Below, one piece after another: positions 16,868 through 24,801 of a DNA stretch of 64,000 bases. The stretch is from NCBI GenBank assembly GCA_030123585.1, contig CP126120.1, forward strand, positions 1,737,001-1,801,000, in the 5' to 3' direction. This DNA is from Rhodanobacteraceae bacterium (GTDB lineage Bacteria > Pseudomonadota > Gammaproteobacteria > Xanthomonadales > Rhodanobacteraceae). Under the pieces are notes generated by a model that saw nothing but the letters and a program-made list of their open reading frames with translations, ran no database searches and had not been told where the DNA came from. The stretch's first letter is position 1, and each line of letters starts with the position of its first letter. The translations under genes and the position numbers were made by a program.

Positions 16868-18169
16868 ATGCGTTCATCCGTTTTCTTCGCGGCACTCGGC
16901 TGTTCCCTCGTTTTCGGCGCCGCGTCTGCGGCGCCACGCACACAGACCCAAGGCAATCCCGTACCGCCCGAACCTACCGTGGTGCATACCGGCGCGCACC
17001 AGGCCAGCCTGCCCGCGGCGCGCGTCGACGCGGCAATCAAGGACTACGAACGCTGGCTCGACCAACTCGCCGCGGAAAACCGCACGTCCGGACTCGCCAC
17101 CGCGGTGGTGATCGACGACAAGGTGCGCTACGAGCGCACCCTCGGTTACGCCAATGCCGGCGACGGCGAGAAGGTCACGCCCAACACCGTGTTCCGGCTG
17201 GCCTCGCTGTCCAAGGCGTTCGCCACCGCGTTGACCGGCATGCTGGTGCGTCAGGGTGTGATGACCTGGGACACGCGCCTCGCGAGCGTGCTGCCGTTCT
17301 TCAAGCTGCGCGACGCCAACGCCTCGCAGGCCGCGACCGTGCGCGACATCCTGAGCCAGAGCATCGGCCTGCCGCACAACGCCTACGACAACCTGCTGGC
17401 GGACGGCGTGTCGTACCAGGAACTCGAACGCAGGCTGGACACGGTGCCGCTGGCCTGCGATCCGGGCGATTGCTATGGCTACCAGAACATCGCGTTCTCG
17501 CTGATCGGCGATGTGATCCACGCCAAGACCGGGCAGTTCTTCATCCAACTCGTGGATCGTTACCTGTTCCTGCCGTTGGGCATGACCACCGCCAGCTACG
17601 GGCGCGACGGACTGGAAGGCAGCCGCAGCTGGGCGCGCCCGCACTACAAGCGCGGCAAGGGATGGGTCGCCTACGAACCCAACGACAACTTCTACGTGCC
17701 GCCCGCGGCCGGCGTCAACGCCAGCATCCGCGACATGGAGCAGTGGCTGATCGCACAGATGGGCGGCCGTCCGATGGTGCTTCCGGAGTCGCTGCTCGAT
17801 GTGCTGCACGCGCCGATCATCGACACGCCCAGCGAGCGGATGTTTTCCAACTGGCGGCGCGCGCGGGTCGAGAAGGCGTCCTATGCGCTGGGCTGGCGCG
17901 TGTACGACTACGCCGGGCACACCCTGATCTTCCACGCCGGCGCGGTGAAGGGCTACCGTTCGATGATCGGGTTCTTCCCCGAGTACCACGCGGGCGTCGT
18001 GGTGCTGTGGAATTGCGAGAGCAACACTCCGGCGGGACTGATGCCGATGTTCTTCGATGCCCTGCTCGGGTTGCCGCACGAGGACTGGGCGGAACTCGAC
18101 CGCGCCGAACGCCCCGCGAAGCCCGCGTCGCGCCACGTGCGGCACAGACGCCGGCATTCGGGGAGCTGA
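16868..18169 (+). CDS. Exported serine beta-lactamase-like hydrolase (class C / DD-peptidase fold)
   Basis: A 433-residue protein with a signal peptide (MRSSVFFAALGCSLVFGAASA). The active-site motifs are visible: SLSK (Ser113, Lys116), YQN (Tyr205) and a C-terminal HAG in place of KTG, a substitution common in esterase-like members. This makes a penicillin-recognising or ester-hydrolysing periplasmic enzyme; true beta-lactamase activity is doubtful. The C-terminal 20 residues are Arg/His-rich. The start at 16868 is chosen to give the signal peptide. It is divergent from lemA, with only 56 bases between start codons. Confidence 0.87.
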   Translation: MRSSVFFAALGCSLVFGAASAAPRTQTQGNPVPPEPTVVHTGAHQASLPAARVDAAIKDYERWLDQLAAENRTSGLATAVVIDDKVRYERTLGYANAGDGEKVTPNTVFRLASLSKAFATALTGMLVRQGVMTWDTRLASVLPFFKLRDANASQAATVRDILSQSIGLPHNAYDNLLADGVSYQELERRLDTVPLACDPGDCYGYQNIAFSLIGDVIHAKTGQFFIQLVDRYLFLPLGMTTASYGRDGLEGSRSWARPHYKRGKGWVAYEPNDNFYVPPAAGVNASIRDMEQWLIAQMGGRPMVLPESLLDVLHAPIIDTPSERMFSNWRRARVEKASYALGWRVYDYAGHTLIFHAGAVKGYRSMIGFFPEYHAGVVVLWNCESNTPAGLMPMFFDALLGLPHEDWAELDRAERPAKPASRHVRHRRRHSGS

Positions 18170-18189
18170 AATCGCGCGGCAAGGAATCA

Positions 18190-18641
18190 GGCGGGTAACC
18201 ATCCCTGGTGCGACTGCACCGGTGCGCTTTTCTTGTTCCGCATCCAGCTCCACAATAAAAGCCCGGCCTGCGCCATCCATGGCTACGGCGCTCAGCGGGC
18301 CGAGGCGATGCCTCGGCTGTTTCCGCCTCGCCCTTGGCGCACCTGAAACATCGCCGCCGAAGGCTACGCGCGCAACAAGTCGGGCAAGCAACCGTCCATG
18401 GTGCGTGGCGCCGGCCCGGCCATCCTTGGCCGGGCGTTACTCGCGCCATCCATGGCGCTCGCCCTTCGGGCCGCCTTCGGCGTTCGGGTGCGCTCCTGCG
18501 CGCCTCGTCGGCGCAGCACGCGATGCCACTGGCATCGCGTAAACGCTGCAAAACATGAGACGAGCAGCCATCCCTGGTGCGACTGCACCGGTGCGCCATC
18601 CTTGGCGCACCTGAAACCTCGCCGCCGAAGGCGGCGAGGTT
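18190..18641. repeat. Cluster of CCA-TCCN-TGG hairpins and direct repeats
   Basis: A 450-base gene-free stretch packed with hairpins that share the apex CCA-TCCN-TGG: 18272-18283, CCCGGCCA/TGGCCGGG at 18415-18434, GCGCCA/TGGCGC at 18443-18458 and GTGCGCCA/TGGCGCAC at 18591-18610. A long stem ACGCGATGCCA/TGGCATCGCGT is at 18518-18540. A 28-base unit is repeated exactly at 18200-18227 and 18569-18596, and a 32-base unit with one difference at 18333-18364 and 18601-18632. Related elements are at 10132, 45343 and 53915. Confidence 0.75.
18615..18641 (-). terminator. Hairpin directly after the TonB-domain gene
   Basis: AACCTCGCCGCC-GAA-GGCGGCGAGGTT forms a perfect 12-bp stem beginning one base after the stop codon. 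There is no long T run on the reverse strand (TTTCAGG follows inside the repeat cluster), so it may stabilise the 3' end rather than terminate by itself. A similar left half at 18347-18364 suggests it came with the repeats. Confidence 0.5.
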
Positions 18642-19697
18642 TCACCCACCGAATTTGAAGTCGATGCGGCGCTGCAGGACGCTCTCGACCGGCTGGCCGT
18701 CCTTGAGCGCGGGCGCGAACTTCGAGCGCTTGACGGCCTGGATCGCGGCGCTGTCGAACACGCGTCGCGGTGACGACTCCACGATGTGCGCATCCTCGAC
18801 GGCGCCCGTCGCGGACACCGTGAACTCGACCACGGCGTAGCCGGAGGTCTGGTTGCGCGCGGCTTGCAACGGATACTCGGGTGAAGCCTGCGCCAGAACC
18901 TTGGCCGCGCGGGTCTCGCCGACCGGCTTGGGCGGCACGGCGGGCTTGGGCACGGCCGCGGCAGCCTGTCGGGTCGCCTGTTTCGCCGCTGCTTCCTTCT
19001 CGGCCGCGAGCTTCGCGGCGGCAGCCTGCTGGGCGGCAGCCTGCTGCGCGGCAGCCTGCTGGGCGGCGGCGAGCTGGGCCGCCTTCTGCGTCTTCGCTTG
19101 CGCCTCCTGCTGCTGGCGCGCCTGCAGTTTCTTTTGCGCATCCAGCTTGGAACGCAACAAGGTCAGCGTGTAATTGGTCGGACTGGCCTTGGCGAGCAAA
19201 TCGATTTCGCGATTGGCCTCGTCGAAATTGTTCTGTGAAATGGCCTTCTCGACGTCCGGCACGGTGAACGGGAAGGTCTCGCGCAACGCATCCTTGGCGA
19301 CCTGGTTGTTCGGATCCTTCGCCAGCACCGCCTCGTAGTATTCCATCGCGTTGTCGCCGGCAGGCGCGACCAACTGATGTTGTGCGTAAGCGTTGCGTGC
19401 GGCGGCCAGAAGGTCCTCGACGCTCATTTTGGCCAGCTTGGACTGGGCCGCGGCTTGCGCCCGTGCCGCGGACGCCGCGCTGGCGGGCGCCGCGGCCGGC
19501 AACTCGGCCGGCGCCGACGCCTTGGGCGCCGGCACGGTCGACGCGGGCGGAGCGGCAGGCGCCGAAGACGCCGGTCCCTGCCCCTTGCCGCAACCCGCAA
19601 GCAACATCGCCGCGCACGCGGCCATCGCAAGACCGCGCAGCGCGCCGGCAAACCCGAAGAATCCCGACTCGAAAAGACTGGAATCCGGAGTGGCCAT
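18642..19697 (-). CDS. Lipoprotein-type TonB-domain protein with Ala/Gln-rich coiled coil
   Basis: A 351-residue protein. The leader ends in LLAGC (Cys36), a lipobox preceded by an unusually long hydrophilic N-terminus. An Ala/Pro-rich linker is followed by a helical domain (about 110-210) containing GDNAMEYYEAVLAKDPNNQV, a coiled coil with three QQAAA repeats, and a C-terminal TonB domain (SPEYPLQAARNQTSGYAVVE...SAAIQAVKRSKFAP). TonB proteins transmit energy from ExbBD to outer-membrane receptors, but they normally have an uncleaved helix, so a lipobox is odd. The start MATPDSS has AGGTGAG ahead of it. The next gene upstream is a paralogue over the helical domain. Confidence 0.8.
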   Translation of the reverse strand: MATPDSSLFESGFFGFAGALRGLAMAACAAMLLAGCGKGQGPASSAPAAPPASTVPAPKASAPAELPAAAPASAASAARAQAAAQSKLAKMSVEDLLAAARNAYAQHQLVAPAGDNAMEYYEAVLAKDPNNQVAKDALRETFPFTVPDVEKAISQNNFDEANREIDLLAKASPTNYTLTLLRSKLDAQKKLQARQQQEAQAKTQKAAQLAAAQQAAAQQAAAQQAAAAKLAAEKEAAAKQATRQAAAAVPKPAVPPKPVGETRAAKVLAQASPEYPLQAARNQTSGYAVVEFTVSATGAVEDAHIVESSPRRVFDSAAIQAVKRSKFAPALKDGQPVESVLQRRIDFKFGG

Positions 19698-19783
19698 GCG
19701 CTCACCTGTGTGCGAGGGAAAAGATCGCCCAAGGCATGCACGATCCATTCCAGTGTTGCCGCACTGGGATCGGCAATCTGCTG

Positions 19784-20764
19784 TCAGACCAGGGATATTC
19801 GCCAAGATGTGACGCATTCGACACTGCGAACGCGACACGTGGCGTCATTGCATGGCGGGCGACCTTCCGCGTCGCCGCCCGGGCGGCGCAGCGAACCCGT
19901 CACGCCGCGCCCTCCGTTCGATGCGCGCCTCACGTCGGCCACGTTTTCTCCCGACTCGCCCGGCACGAACAACACCATGCGCGCGACCTTGCCGCGGCGG
20001 AAACGGTCGACATCGACCGGCCTGCGGTCAGCAGTCACCGCGATGTCGCTCGCGTTGCCCAGCGTGACGCTCACCTGGCCCTTCGGGTAATAGGTTTTCG
20101 ACTCACCCACCCGCAGCATTCCGGATTCGACCTTGCCGTCGCCGGCGACTTCCACCCATGAGGCGGCGGACGCGCGCACCACCAGCACATGGCGCCCTGC
20201 TGCGTCCCCGGAGGCAACCGCCACATGGCGCGCGGCGTCACCGGCCGAGGATTGCGAACGTGGCGTCCGGCCCTGGCGCGCCGCAAGTTCGGAATCCAGC
20301 ACCACCACCGTGTAGTTGTGGGGATCCGCCCTGGCCAGCAAGTTGATCTCGCGGCGGGCCTCGCTGAAATCGCCGCGAGCAATGGCGGCCCGCACGTCGG
20401 ATACGCCGTACGGAAAGATTTCGCGCAAGGCGTCGGTCGCCACCCGGTTGCCCGGATCCTTGGCGAGCACCGCGACGTAATACTCGATCGCATTGTCGCC
20501 CACCGGCGCGACGACCTTGTGCCCGGCGTAGGCGCGCAGCGCCGCCGCCAACAGGTTCGACACGTCCGCGACCGCCGGCGCAGCGTGCACGGCCACCGTC
20601 GTATGCCCCGCGGCGGCCGGGGCCGGAACGGTGCCGGCGGTGGATGCCGGAGCGTGTCCGCCCAGCAGCAGCGCCCCGCCGGCCAGCGCCAGCGCCCCGC
20701 GCAAGCCGTTGCGGCGGAGACCGTTCCCGGCACGTTCGTTCGATGTGGATGCCGTGTACTTCAT
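19784..20764 (-). CDS. Paralogue of the TonB-domain protein with a RodZ-like C-terminal domain
   Basis: A 326-residue protein, starting at MKYTASTS after a GGGAAG site. A hydrophobic segment GALALAGGALLLGG (about 24-37) may be an anchor or signal. Residues about 85-165 (GDNAIEYYVAVLAKDPGNRV ... REINLLARADPHNYT) align closely with the helical domain of the next gene. In place of the coiled coil and TonB domain it has a block like the RodZ C-terminal (DUF4115) domain: SWVEVAGDGKVESGMLRVGE, VTLGNASDIAVTADRRPVDV and VARMVLFV. The last 55 residues are low-complexity. Function unknown; envelope location inferred. Probably an old tandem duplication with the TonB-domain gene. Confidence 0.72.
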   Translation of the reverse strand: MKYTASTSNERAGNGLRRNGLRGALALAGGALLLGGHAPASTAGTVPAPAAAGHTTVAVHAAPAVADVSNLLAAALRAYAGHKVVAPVGDNAIEYYVAVLAKDPGNRVATDALREIFPYGVSDVRAAIARGDFSEARREINLLARADPHNYTVVVLDSELAARQGRTPRSQSSAGDAARHVAVASGDAAGRHVLVVRASAASWVEVAGDGKVESGMLRVGESKTYYPKGQVSVTLGNASDIAVTADRRPVDVDRFRRGKVARMVLFVPGESGENVADVRRASNGGRGVTGSLRRPGGDAEGRPPCNDATCRVRSVECVTSWRISLV

Positions 20765-20940
20765 GGTGTGTCTTCCCATCAGTGGGCGGATCGCCCTGTC
20801 CTGCCATCCGGGAAGCAGTGCGCGTGCCAAAAACCACGGAAATGTGGCGCCGTGACGAATTTTGACGCGCCGCAGCAACCGCCCCGGCCTGGTGGGGCGC
20901 TTGGCGGCCGTCAGAACGTGCTAGCCGGACCTGAAAATGG

Positions 20941-20962
20941 AAAGCCCCGGCAGAGCCGGGGC
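20941..20962 (-). terminator. Rho-independent terminator downstream of metJ
   Basis: On the reverse strand GCCCCGGC-TCT-GCCGGGGC is followed by TTTCC, 111 bases after the metJ stop. It is a perfect 8-bp stem with a short loop and a T-rich tail. The rest of 20765-21072 (about 300 bases) shows no gene. Confidence 0.65.
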
Positions 20963-21072
20963 CACGACACCTGAAGCTTTTGCCCGCGATCCCCCTGCGC
21001 TGGGCGTCGCAGGGAGAGCAGGCTTGTCATTATGTATGCAGCGGTGCAGCGTACTGCGCTACAGCCAGTTGC

Positions 21073-21543
21073 TTACTTCTTGGCCTTCTTCGCGCGCTTG
21101 GTCTTGCTGGCGTGCGAGGTCTTGGCCATCACGGCCTTCTTGGCGGTGCGCTTGCGGGCGGTCTTCTTCGCCGCGCGCTTGCGTGCCGGTTTCTTCGCAG
21201 CCTTCTTGGCTGTCTTGCGCGCGGTCTTGCGCGCGGTTGCGGTCTTGGCTTTCGCCGGTTTGCGGGCCGCCTTCTTGGCGGGTTTCTTTGCAGCTTTCTT
21301 GGTTGCCATGGTTCGTCTCAGCTCCTCATCAGTTGGCAGTGGTTGCCCAGTGAACGCATGCAGAAACGCCTCGCACAGAAGATCGCTGTTCGTGGCGTGC
21401 CGCAGGTTGGACACTTGACGACGTGTGCGCTCGTCGGAAAGCAGCCGGAGTACATGCATCGGAATCGAGACGGTGATCTTCCGGACTCTTTCGGACTTGT
21501 GACCGTGCTCGATGTACGGCTTGATGTACTTGGCAGTCGGCAT
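21073..21543 (-). CDS. metJ: MetJ methionine repressor fused to a histone-H1-like basic tail
   Basis: 156 residues. Residues 1-78 are Met[19 protein letters not shown], the DNA-contacting ribbon KITVSIP (22-28), [16 protein letters not shown] and [16 protein letters not shown], including the helix that binds the corepressor S-adenosylmethionine. The acidic C-terminal segment of E. coli MetJ (105 aa) is absent. In its place residues 79-156 are almost entirely Lys, Arg, Ala, Pro and Thr ([20 protein letters not shown]...), like bacterial H1-type proteins. The frame is continuous with no rare break. An internal ATG with its own GAGGAG site could also make the tail alone. A sigma70 promoter and tandem met boxes lie upstream. 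Confidence 0.88.
   Translation of the reverse strand: MPTAKYIKPYIEHGHKSERVRKITVSIPMHVLRLLSDERTRRQVSNLRHATNSDLLCEAFLHAFTGQPLPTDEELRRTMATKKAAKKPAKKAARKPAKAKTATARKTARKTAKKAAKKPARKRAAKKTARKRTAKKAVMAKTSHASKTKRAKKAKK
21307..21327 (-). promoter_or_regulatory. Possible internal ribosome-binding site and start for the histone-like tail
   Basis: Inside the metJ frame, GAGGAG (21322-21327 on the reverse strand) precedes ATG 21307-21309 by 12 bases. Starting there would give a free 78-residue Lys/Ala-rich protein beginning MATKKAAKK, a typical start for stand-alone H1-like proteins. The spacing is longer than optimal, so use of this site is uncertain. Confidence 0.4.
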
Positions 21544-21574
21544 GTTTCCGTCTTGCTACATGTCGTCGGGCGGA

Positions 21575-21603
21575 AAGCTAGCCCCATGCAATCGCGGTGT
21601 CAA
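21575..21603 (-). promoter_or_regulatory. Sigma70 promoter of metJ
   Basis: Read on the reverse strand: -35 TTGACA (21598-21603), 17-base spacer, -10 TAGCTT (21575-21580). Transcription would start near 21568, 25 bases before the metJ ATG. Confidence 0.6.
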
Positions 21604-21700
21604 TCAATTTTTTGCGTCGAATGAAGCCCTTGCGAACGCCCGGCGCGCGGCGGCGGCGGCTCCGGCGGCGGGAATGGATGCGCGGACGCACGCCATGTAT

Positions 21701-21716
21701 GGACGTATAGACGTCT
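21701..21716. promoter_or_regulatory. Tandem met boxes (MetJ operator)
   Basis: GGACGTAT followed directly by AGACGTCT. The second 8-mer is the exact MetJ consensus and the first matches at 6 of 8 positions; MetJ binds two or more adjacent boxes (known). The pair lies about 100 bases upstream of the proximal metJ -35 element, so autoregulation is inferred, possibly through a distal promoter. Confidence 0.6.
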
Positions 21717-21984
21717 GAACAAAATTGCACGCTGCGCCGTGTGGATACGCTGGAAGCCGCGCCGGCATTGGCTTGCACGCGCATCGCCCGCGTCGCAAAC
21801 ATTCCTCATCGCAACGTGCTCGAATGCATCCGTGACGCACGCAAACCACGCGCGCAAACGTCATGCAAGACTGAATGTCCGGCAAACCGGCGGCCGAAAA
21901 TTTTTTCGCGCGGACCCGGAAAAACGGCCCGGCCGGCTCGCGCTGCGCGGCATCGGCGACGCCCGCGGTGGCGTCGGCGCGCGC

Positions 21985-22380
21985 TCAGTGCTCGTCGCTC
22001 TCGATCAGTTCGGCGTAGTCGTCGGGACCGAGCAGCGCGTCCATCTCGTCGGGATTGCCGGCCTTCACCACGAACAGCCAGCCGTCGCCGTACGCGTCTT
22101 CGTTGATTGTTTCCGGCTTGTCGGCGAGTGCTTCGTTGATCGCCACCACCTCGCCGCTGACCGGCGCGTAGACGTCCGACGCCGCCTTCACCGATTCGAC
22201 CACCGCGCAGCTCGCTCCGGCTTCAACCTTGTCGCCGACCTTGGGCAATTCGACGTACACGAGGTCGCCGAGCAGTTCCTGCGCATGATCGGAAATGCCG
22301 ACGCGCACCTGCCCCGCGTCCTCGACGCGTGCCCACTCGTGGGATTTCTGGAATTTCAGATCGCCGGGTATGTCGCTCAT
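21985..22380 (-). CDS. gcvH: Glycine cleavage system H protein
   Basis: A 131-residue lipoyl carrier. The lipoylation site is ESVKAASD (Lys65), within the usual fold ending in [17 protein letters not shown]. The H protein shuttles the methylamine intermediate between GcvP, GcvT and Lpd. It follows gcvT on the same strand after 76 bases; gcvP is not in the window. The start has AAGGA nearby. Confidence 0.96.
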   Translation of the reverse strand: MSDIPGDLKFQKSHEWARVEDAGQVRVGISDHAQELLGDLVYVELPKVGDKVEAGASCAVVESVKAASDVYAPVSGEVVAINEALADKPETINEDAYGDGWLFVVKAGNPDEMDALLGPDDYAELIESDEH

Positions 22381-22456
22381 GGCTGGAGTCCTTGGCTGCT
22401 CGGTGAATGGGAGATTCTAGCTACAACGCGTAACGTCGAAAAAGCGCACGGGCAAC

Positions 22457-23557
22457 TCAAATGCCGTCGCAAGGTTTGCCGTCGCGCACGAACGGGTGCT
22501 TCACCACCCGCAGCGGCAATTCGCGCCCGCGGATATCCACGCGCAGGCCTTCGCGGGCGCCGGCCGGCACCCGCGCGAAGCCGATCGCCTTGCCCAGCGT
22601 GGGCGAGAAGATCCCGGACAGGATTTCGCCGCCGCCGGACGGAGTGACCACGCGCTGGCCGTGGCGCAGCACACCCTTGTCGTCCAGCACCACGCCGACG
22701 AGTTCGCGCGGCACGCCCGCGGCCTGCTGTTTTTCCAGCGCGGCGCGGCCGATGAAGTCGCGGCTTTCGTCCAGCGACACCGTCCAGGCCAGCCCCGCTT
22801 CCCACGGCGTGATGTCCTCGTCCATGTCCTGGCCGTAGAGGTTCATGCCGGCTTCGAGCCGCAGCGTGTCGCGCGCGCCCAGCCCGGCCGGATGCACGCC
22901 GGCCGCGGCCAGCGCATCCCACAGGGCGACCGCGTGCCATTCGGGGACGATGATCTCGAAGCCATCCTCGCCGGTGTAGCCGGTGCGCGCGACGAACAGC
23001 GGCATGCCGTCCGGACCGCGCGCCTCGGCGGCCACGAACTTGCCGAGCTGCTCCACGCGTTCGCGGTCGGCGGCATCGATCAGCGCCAGCACCTTCGCGC
23101 GCGCGTTCGGCCCCTGCACCGCGATCATCGCGAGGTCGGCGCGTTCGGCGACCTTCACGCCGAACGGCACGGCCTGCTTTTCGATCCACGCCAGGTCCTT
23201 GTCGTGCGTCGCGGCGTTCACCACCACGCGGAAGAAATCCTCGGCGAGGAAATAGGTGATCAGGTCGTCGATCACGCCGCCGCGCTCGTTGAGCATGCAC
23301 GAATACAGCGCCTTGCCGGGTTTCCTCAGCTTGCCGATGTCGTTCGCCAGGAGATGCCGCAGGAATTCACGGCAACGCGCGCCGTGCAGGTCCACCACGG
23401 TCATGTGCGACACGTCGAACATCCCGGCGTCGCGGCGCACCGCGTGGTGTTCCTCGATCTGCGAGCCGTAGTGCAACGGCATGTCCCAACCGCCGAAATC
23501 GACCATCTTCGCGCCCGCGGCGCGGTGGCTGGCGTTGAGGACGGTCTGCTTGGTCAT
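22457..23557 (-). CDS. gcvT: Aminomethyltransferase (glycine cleavage T protein)
   Basis: A 366-residue folate-dependent enzyme that transfers the one-carbon unit from aminomethyl-lipoyl-H protein to tetrahydrofolate. Conserved blocks: [20 protein letters not shown] at the N-terminus, [20 protein letters not shown] and the Asp/Glu-rich folate site [18 protein letters not shown]. Length is normal. It is divergent from the Mla-type operon with 89 bases between start codons. No glycine riboswitch fits in that space. Confidence 0.97.
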   Translation of the reverse strand: MTKQTVLNASHRAAGAKMVDFGGWDMPLHYGSQIEEHHAVRRDAGMFDVSHMTVVDLHGARCREFLRHLLANDIGKLRKPGKALYSCMLNERGGVIDDLITYFLAEDFFRVVVNAATHDKDLAWIEKQAVPFGVKVAERADLAMIAVQGPNARAKVLALIDAADRERVEQLGKFVAAEARGPDGMPLFVARTGYTGEDGFEIIVPEWHAVALWDALAAAGVHPAGLGARDTLRLEAGMNLYGQDMDEDITPWEAGLAWTVSLDESRDFIGRAALEKQQAAGVPRELVGVVLDDKGVLRHGQRVVTPSGGGEILSGIFSPTLGKAIGFARVPAGAREGLRVDIRGRELPLRVVKHPFVRDGKPCDGI

Positions 23558-23646
23558 GGCGATGCCTTGCGGTTGAAACCCCGCATTATCGCCGCGCCGG
23601 CGCGATACCGCGAGCGTCGGGCGAAAGGCGCTGGTAAATTGGACGG

Positions 23647-24801
23647 ATGGACCGGTCAGCCACCGCGCCCGGAATCGTGGAATGGACCAAGCCTGAGGGC
23701 GGCGAAGGGGTGCTGCGCTTCACCGGCGACTGGACCCTTCCGCATTTCGCCGCGCTCGAAGCGCAACTCGATGCCCTGAAGTCCGGCCTGCCGGAATGCC
23801 CCGACGTGGATTTCAACGACGTCGGCCGCGTGGACACCGCGGGCGCGGGCCTGATCGCGGTGGCGCTGGGTCCGAAGGCCCTGCGCTGGCTGGCCGAACA
23901 CGACCGCGACGTGCCGCGCGAACTGCGCGCCCTGCTCGGCACCGTCAGCGATGCGGTCGCGGAAATCTACGCGCACCGCCCGCCGCCGCCGCGCAACTTC
24001 GGCTTCGTCGATCTGCTGGCCGACGTCGGCACCAACGTCGTCCACATCAACGATCTGGCATTCAAGCTGCTCGGCTTCACCGGCGCTACGCTGGAGACGC
24101 TGGCGCGTTGCCTGTTCCGTCCGAAACGCTGGCGCATCACCTCGCTGGTCGCCAACATGGAGCAGACCGGCCTGCACGCGGTGCCGATCGTGGTGCTGCT
24201 GTCGTTCCTGATCGGCGCGGTGATCGCCTTCCTCGGCGCCACCGCGCTGCAGCGCTATGGTGCAACGGTGTTCACCGTCGACCTGGTGTCGTATTCGTTC
24301 CTGCGCGAACTCGCGGTGCTGCTGACCGCGATCCTGCTGGCCGGGCGCACCGCCAGCGCCTTCACCGCGCAGATCGGATCGATGAAGGTCGGCGAGGAAG
24401 TCGACGCGATGCGCACCATGGGCCTCGACCCGATCGAACTGCTGGTGCTGCCGCGGGTGATCGCGCTGATGATCGTGATGCCGCTGCTGACCTTCCTGTC
24501 GATGCTGGCCGGCATCGCGGGCGGCATGCTGGTGTGCTGGTTCGCGCTGGACATCTCGCCGTCGATGTTCGTGTCGGTGTTCCAGACCGACACCCCGCTG
24601 CGCTACCTGTGGCTGGGCCTGTCCAAGGCGCCGATCTTCGCGTTCCTGATCGCGGTGATCGGCTGCCTGGAAGGCTTCAAGGTGGCGGGCAGCGCGCAAT
24701 CGGTCGGCGAGCGCACCACTTCCAGCGTGGTGCAATCGATCTTCATGGTGATCCTGGTGGACGCACTGGCCGCGCTGTTCTTCATGGAGATGAACTGGTG
24801 A
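23647..24801 (+). CDS. mlaE: MlaE-type lipid ABC permease with an N-terminal STAS domain
   Basis: 384 residues. Residues 1-110 are a STAS (MlaB-like) domain with [21 protein letters not shown]; residues about 125-384 are the MlaE permease, with [20 protein letters not shown] and [19 protein letters not shown]. In E. coli MlaB is a separate cytoplasmic protein that regulates the ATPase; here the two are fused, a known arrangement in other bacteria. The operon continues with ATPase, MCE protein and auxiliary lipoprotein, so it moves phospholipid or another lipid between the membranes. Confidence 0.93.
   Translation: MDRSATAPGIVEWTKPEGGEGVLRFTGDWTLPHFAALEAQLDALKSGLPECPDVDFNDVGRVDTAGAGLIAVALGPKALRWLAEHDRDVPRELRALLGTVSDAVAEIYAHRPPPPRNFGFVDLLADVGTNVVHINDLAFKLLGFTGATLETLARCLFRPKRWRITSLVANMEQTGLHAVPIVVLLSFLIGAVIAFLGATALQRYGATVFTVDLVSYSFLRELAVLLTAILLAGRTASAFTAQIGSMKVGEEVDAMRTMGLDPIELLVLPRVIALMIVMPLLTFLSMLAGIAGGMLVCWFALDISPSMFVSVFQTDTPLRYLWLGLSKAPIFAFLIAVIGCLEGFKVAGSAQSVGERTTSSVVQSIFMVILVDALAALFFMEMNW

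Larger units (their letters stand above)
21544..21984. other. Intergenic region between gcvH and metJ
   Basis: 440 bases without a gene. It holds the proximal metJ promoter (21575-21603), the tandem met boxes (21701-21716) with a weak overlapping promoter TTGTTC-17-TACATG on the reverse strand, and from 21717 to 21984 nothing recognisable. Plus-strand open frames here are shadows of gcvH/gcvT. Confidence 0.6.

Noticed and set aside
16010..18641. Repeat-rich gaps as CRISPR arrays
   Set aside because: Units are hairpins of unlike size in both orientations, without equal repeats and unique spacers, and there are no cas genes.
19021..19065. Three 15-base tandem repeats
   Set aside because: They encode QQAAA repeats of the coiled coil in the TonB-domain protein; ordinary protein low complexity, not a separate element.
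23558..23646. Glycine riboswitch in front of gcvT
   Set aside because: Only 89 bases lie between the divergent start codons and no paired aptamer core was seen.
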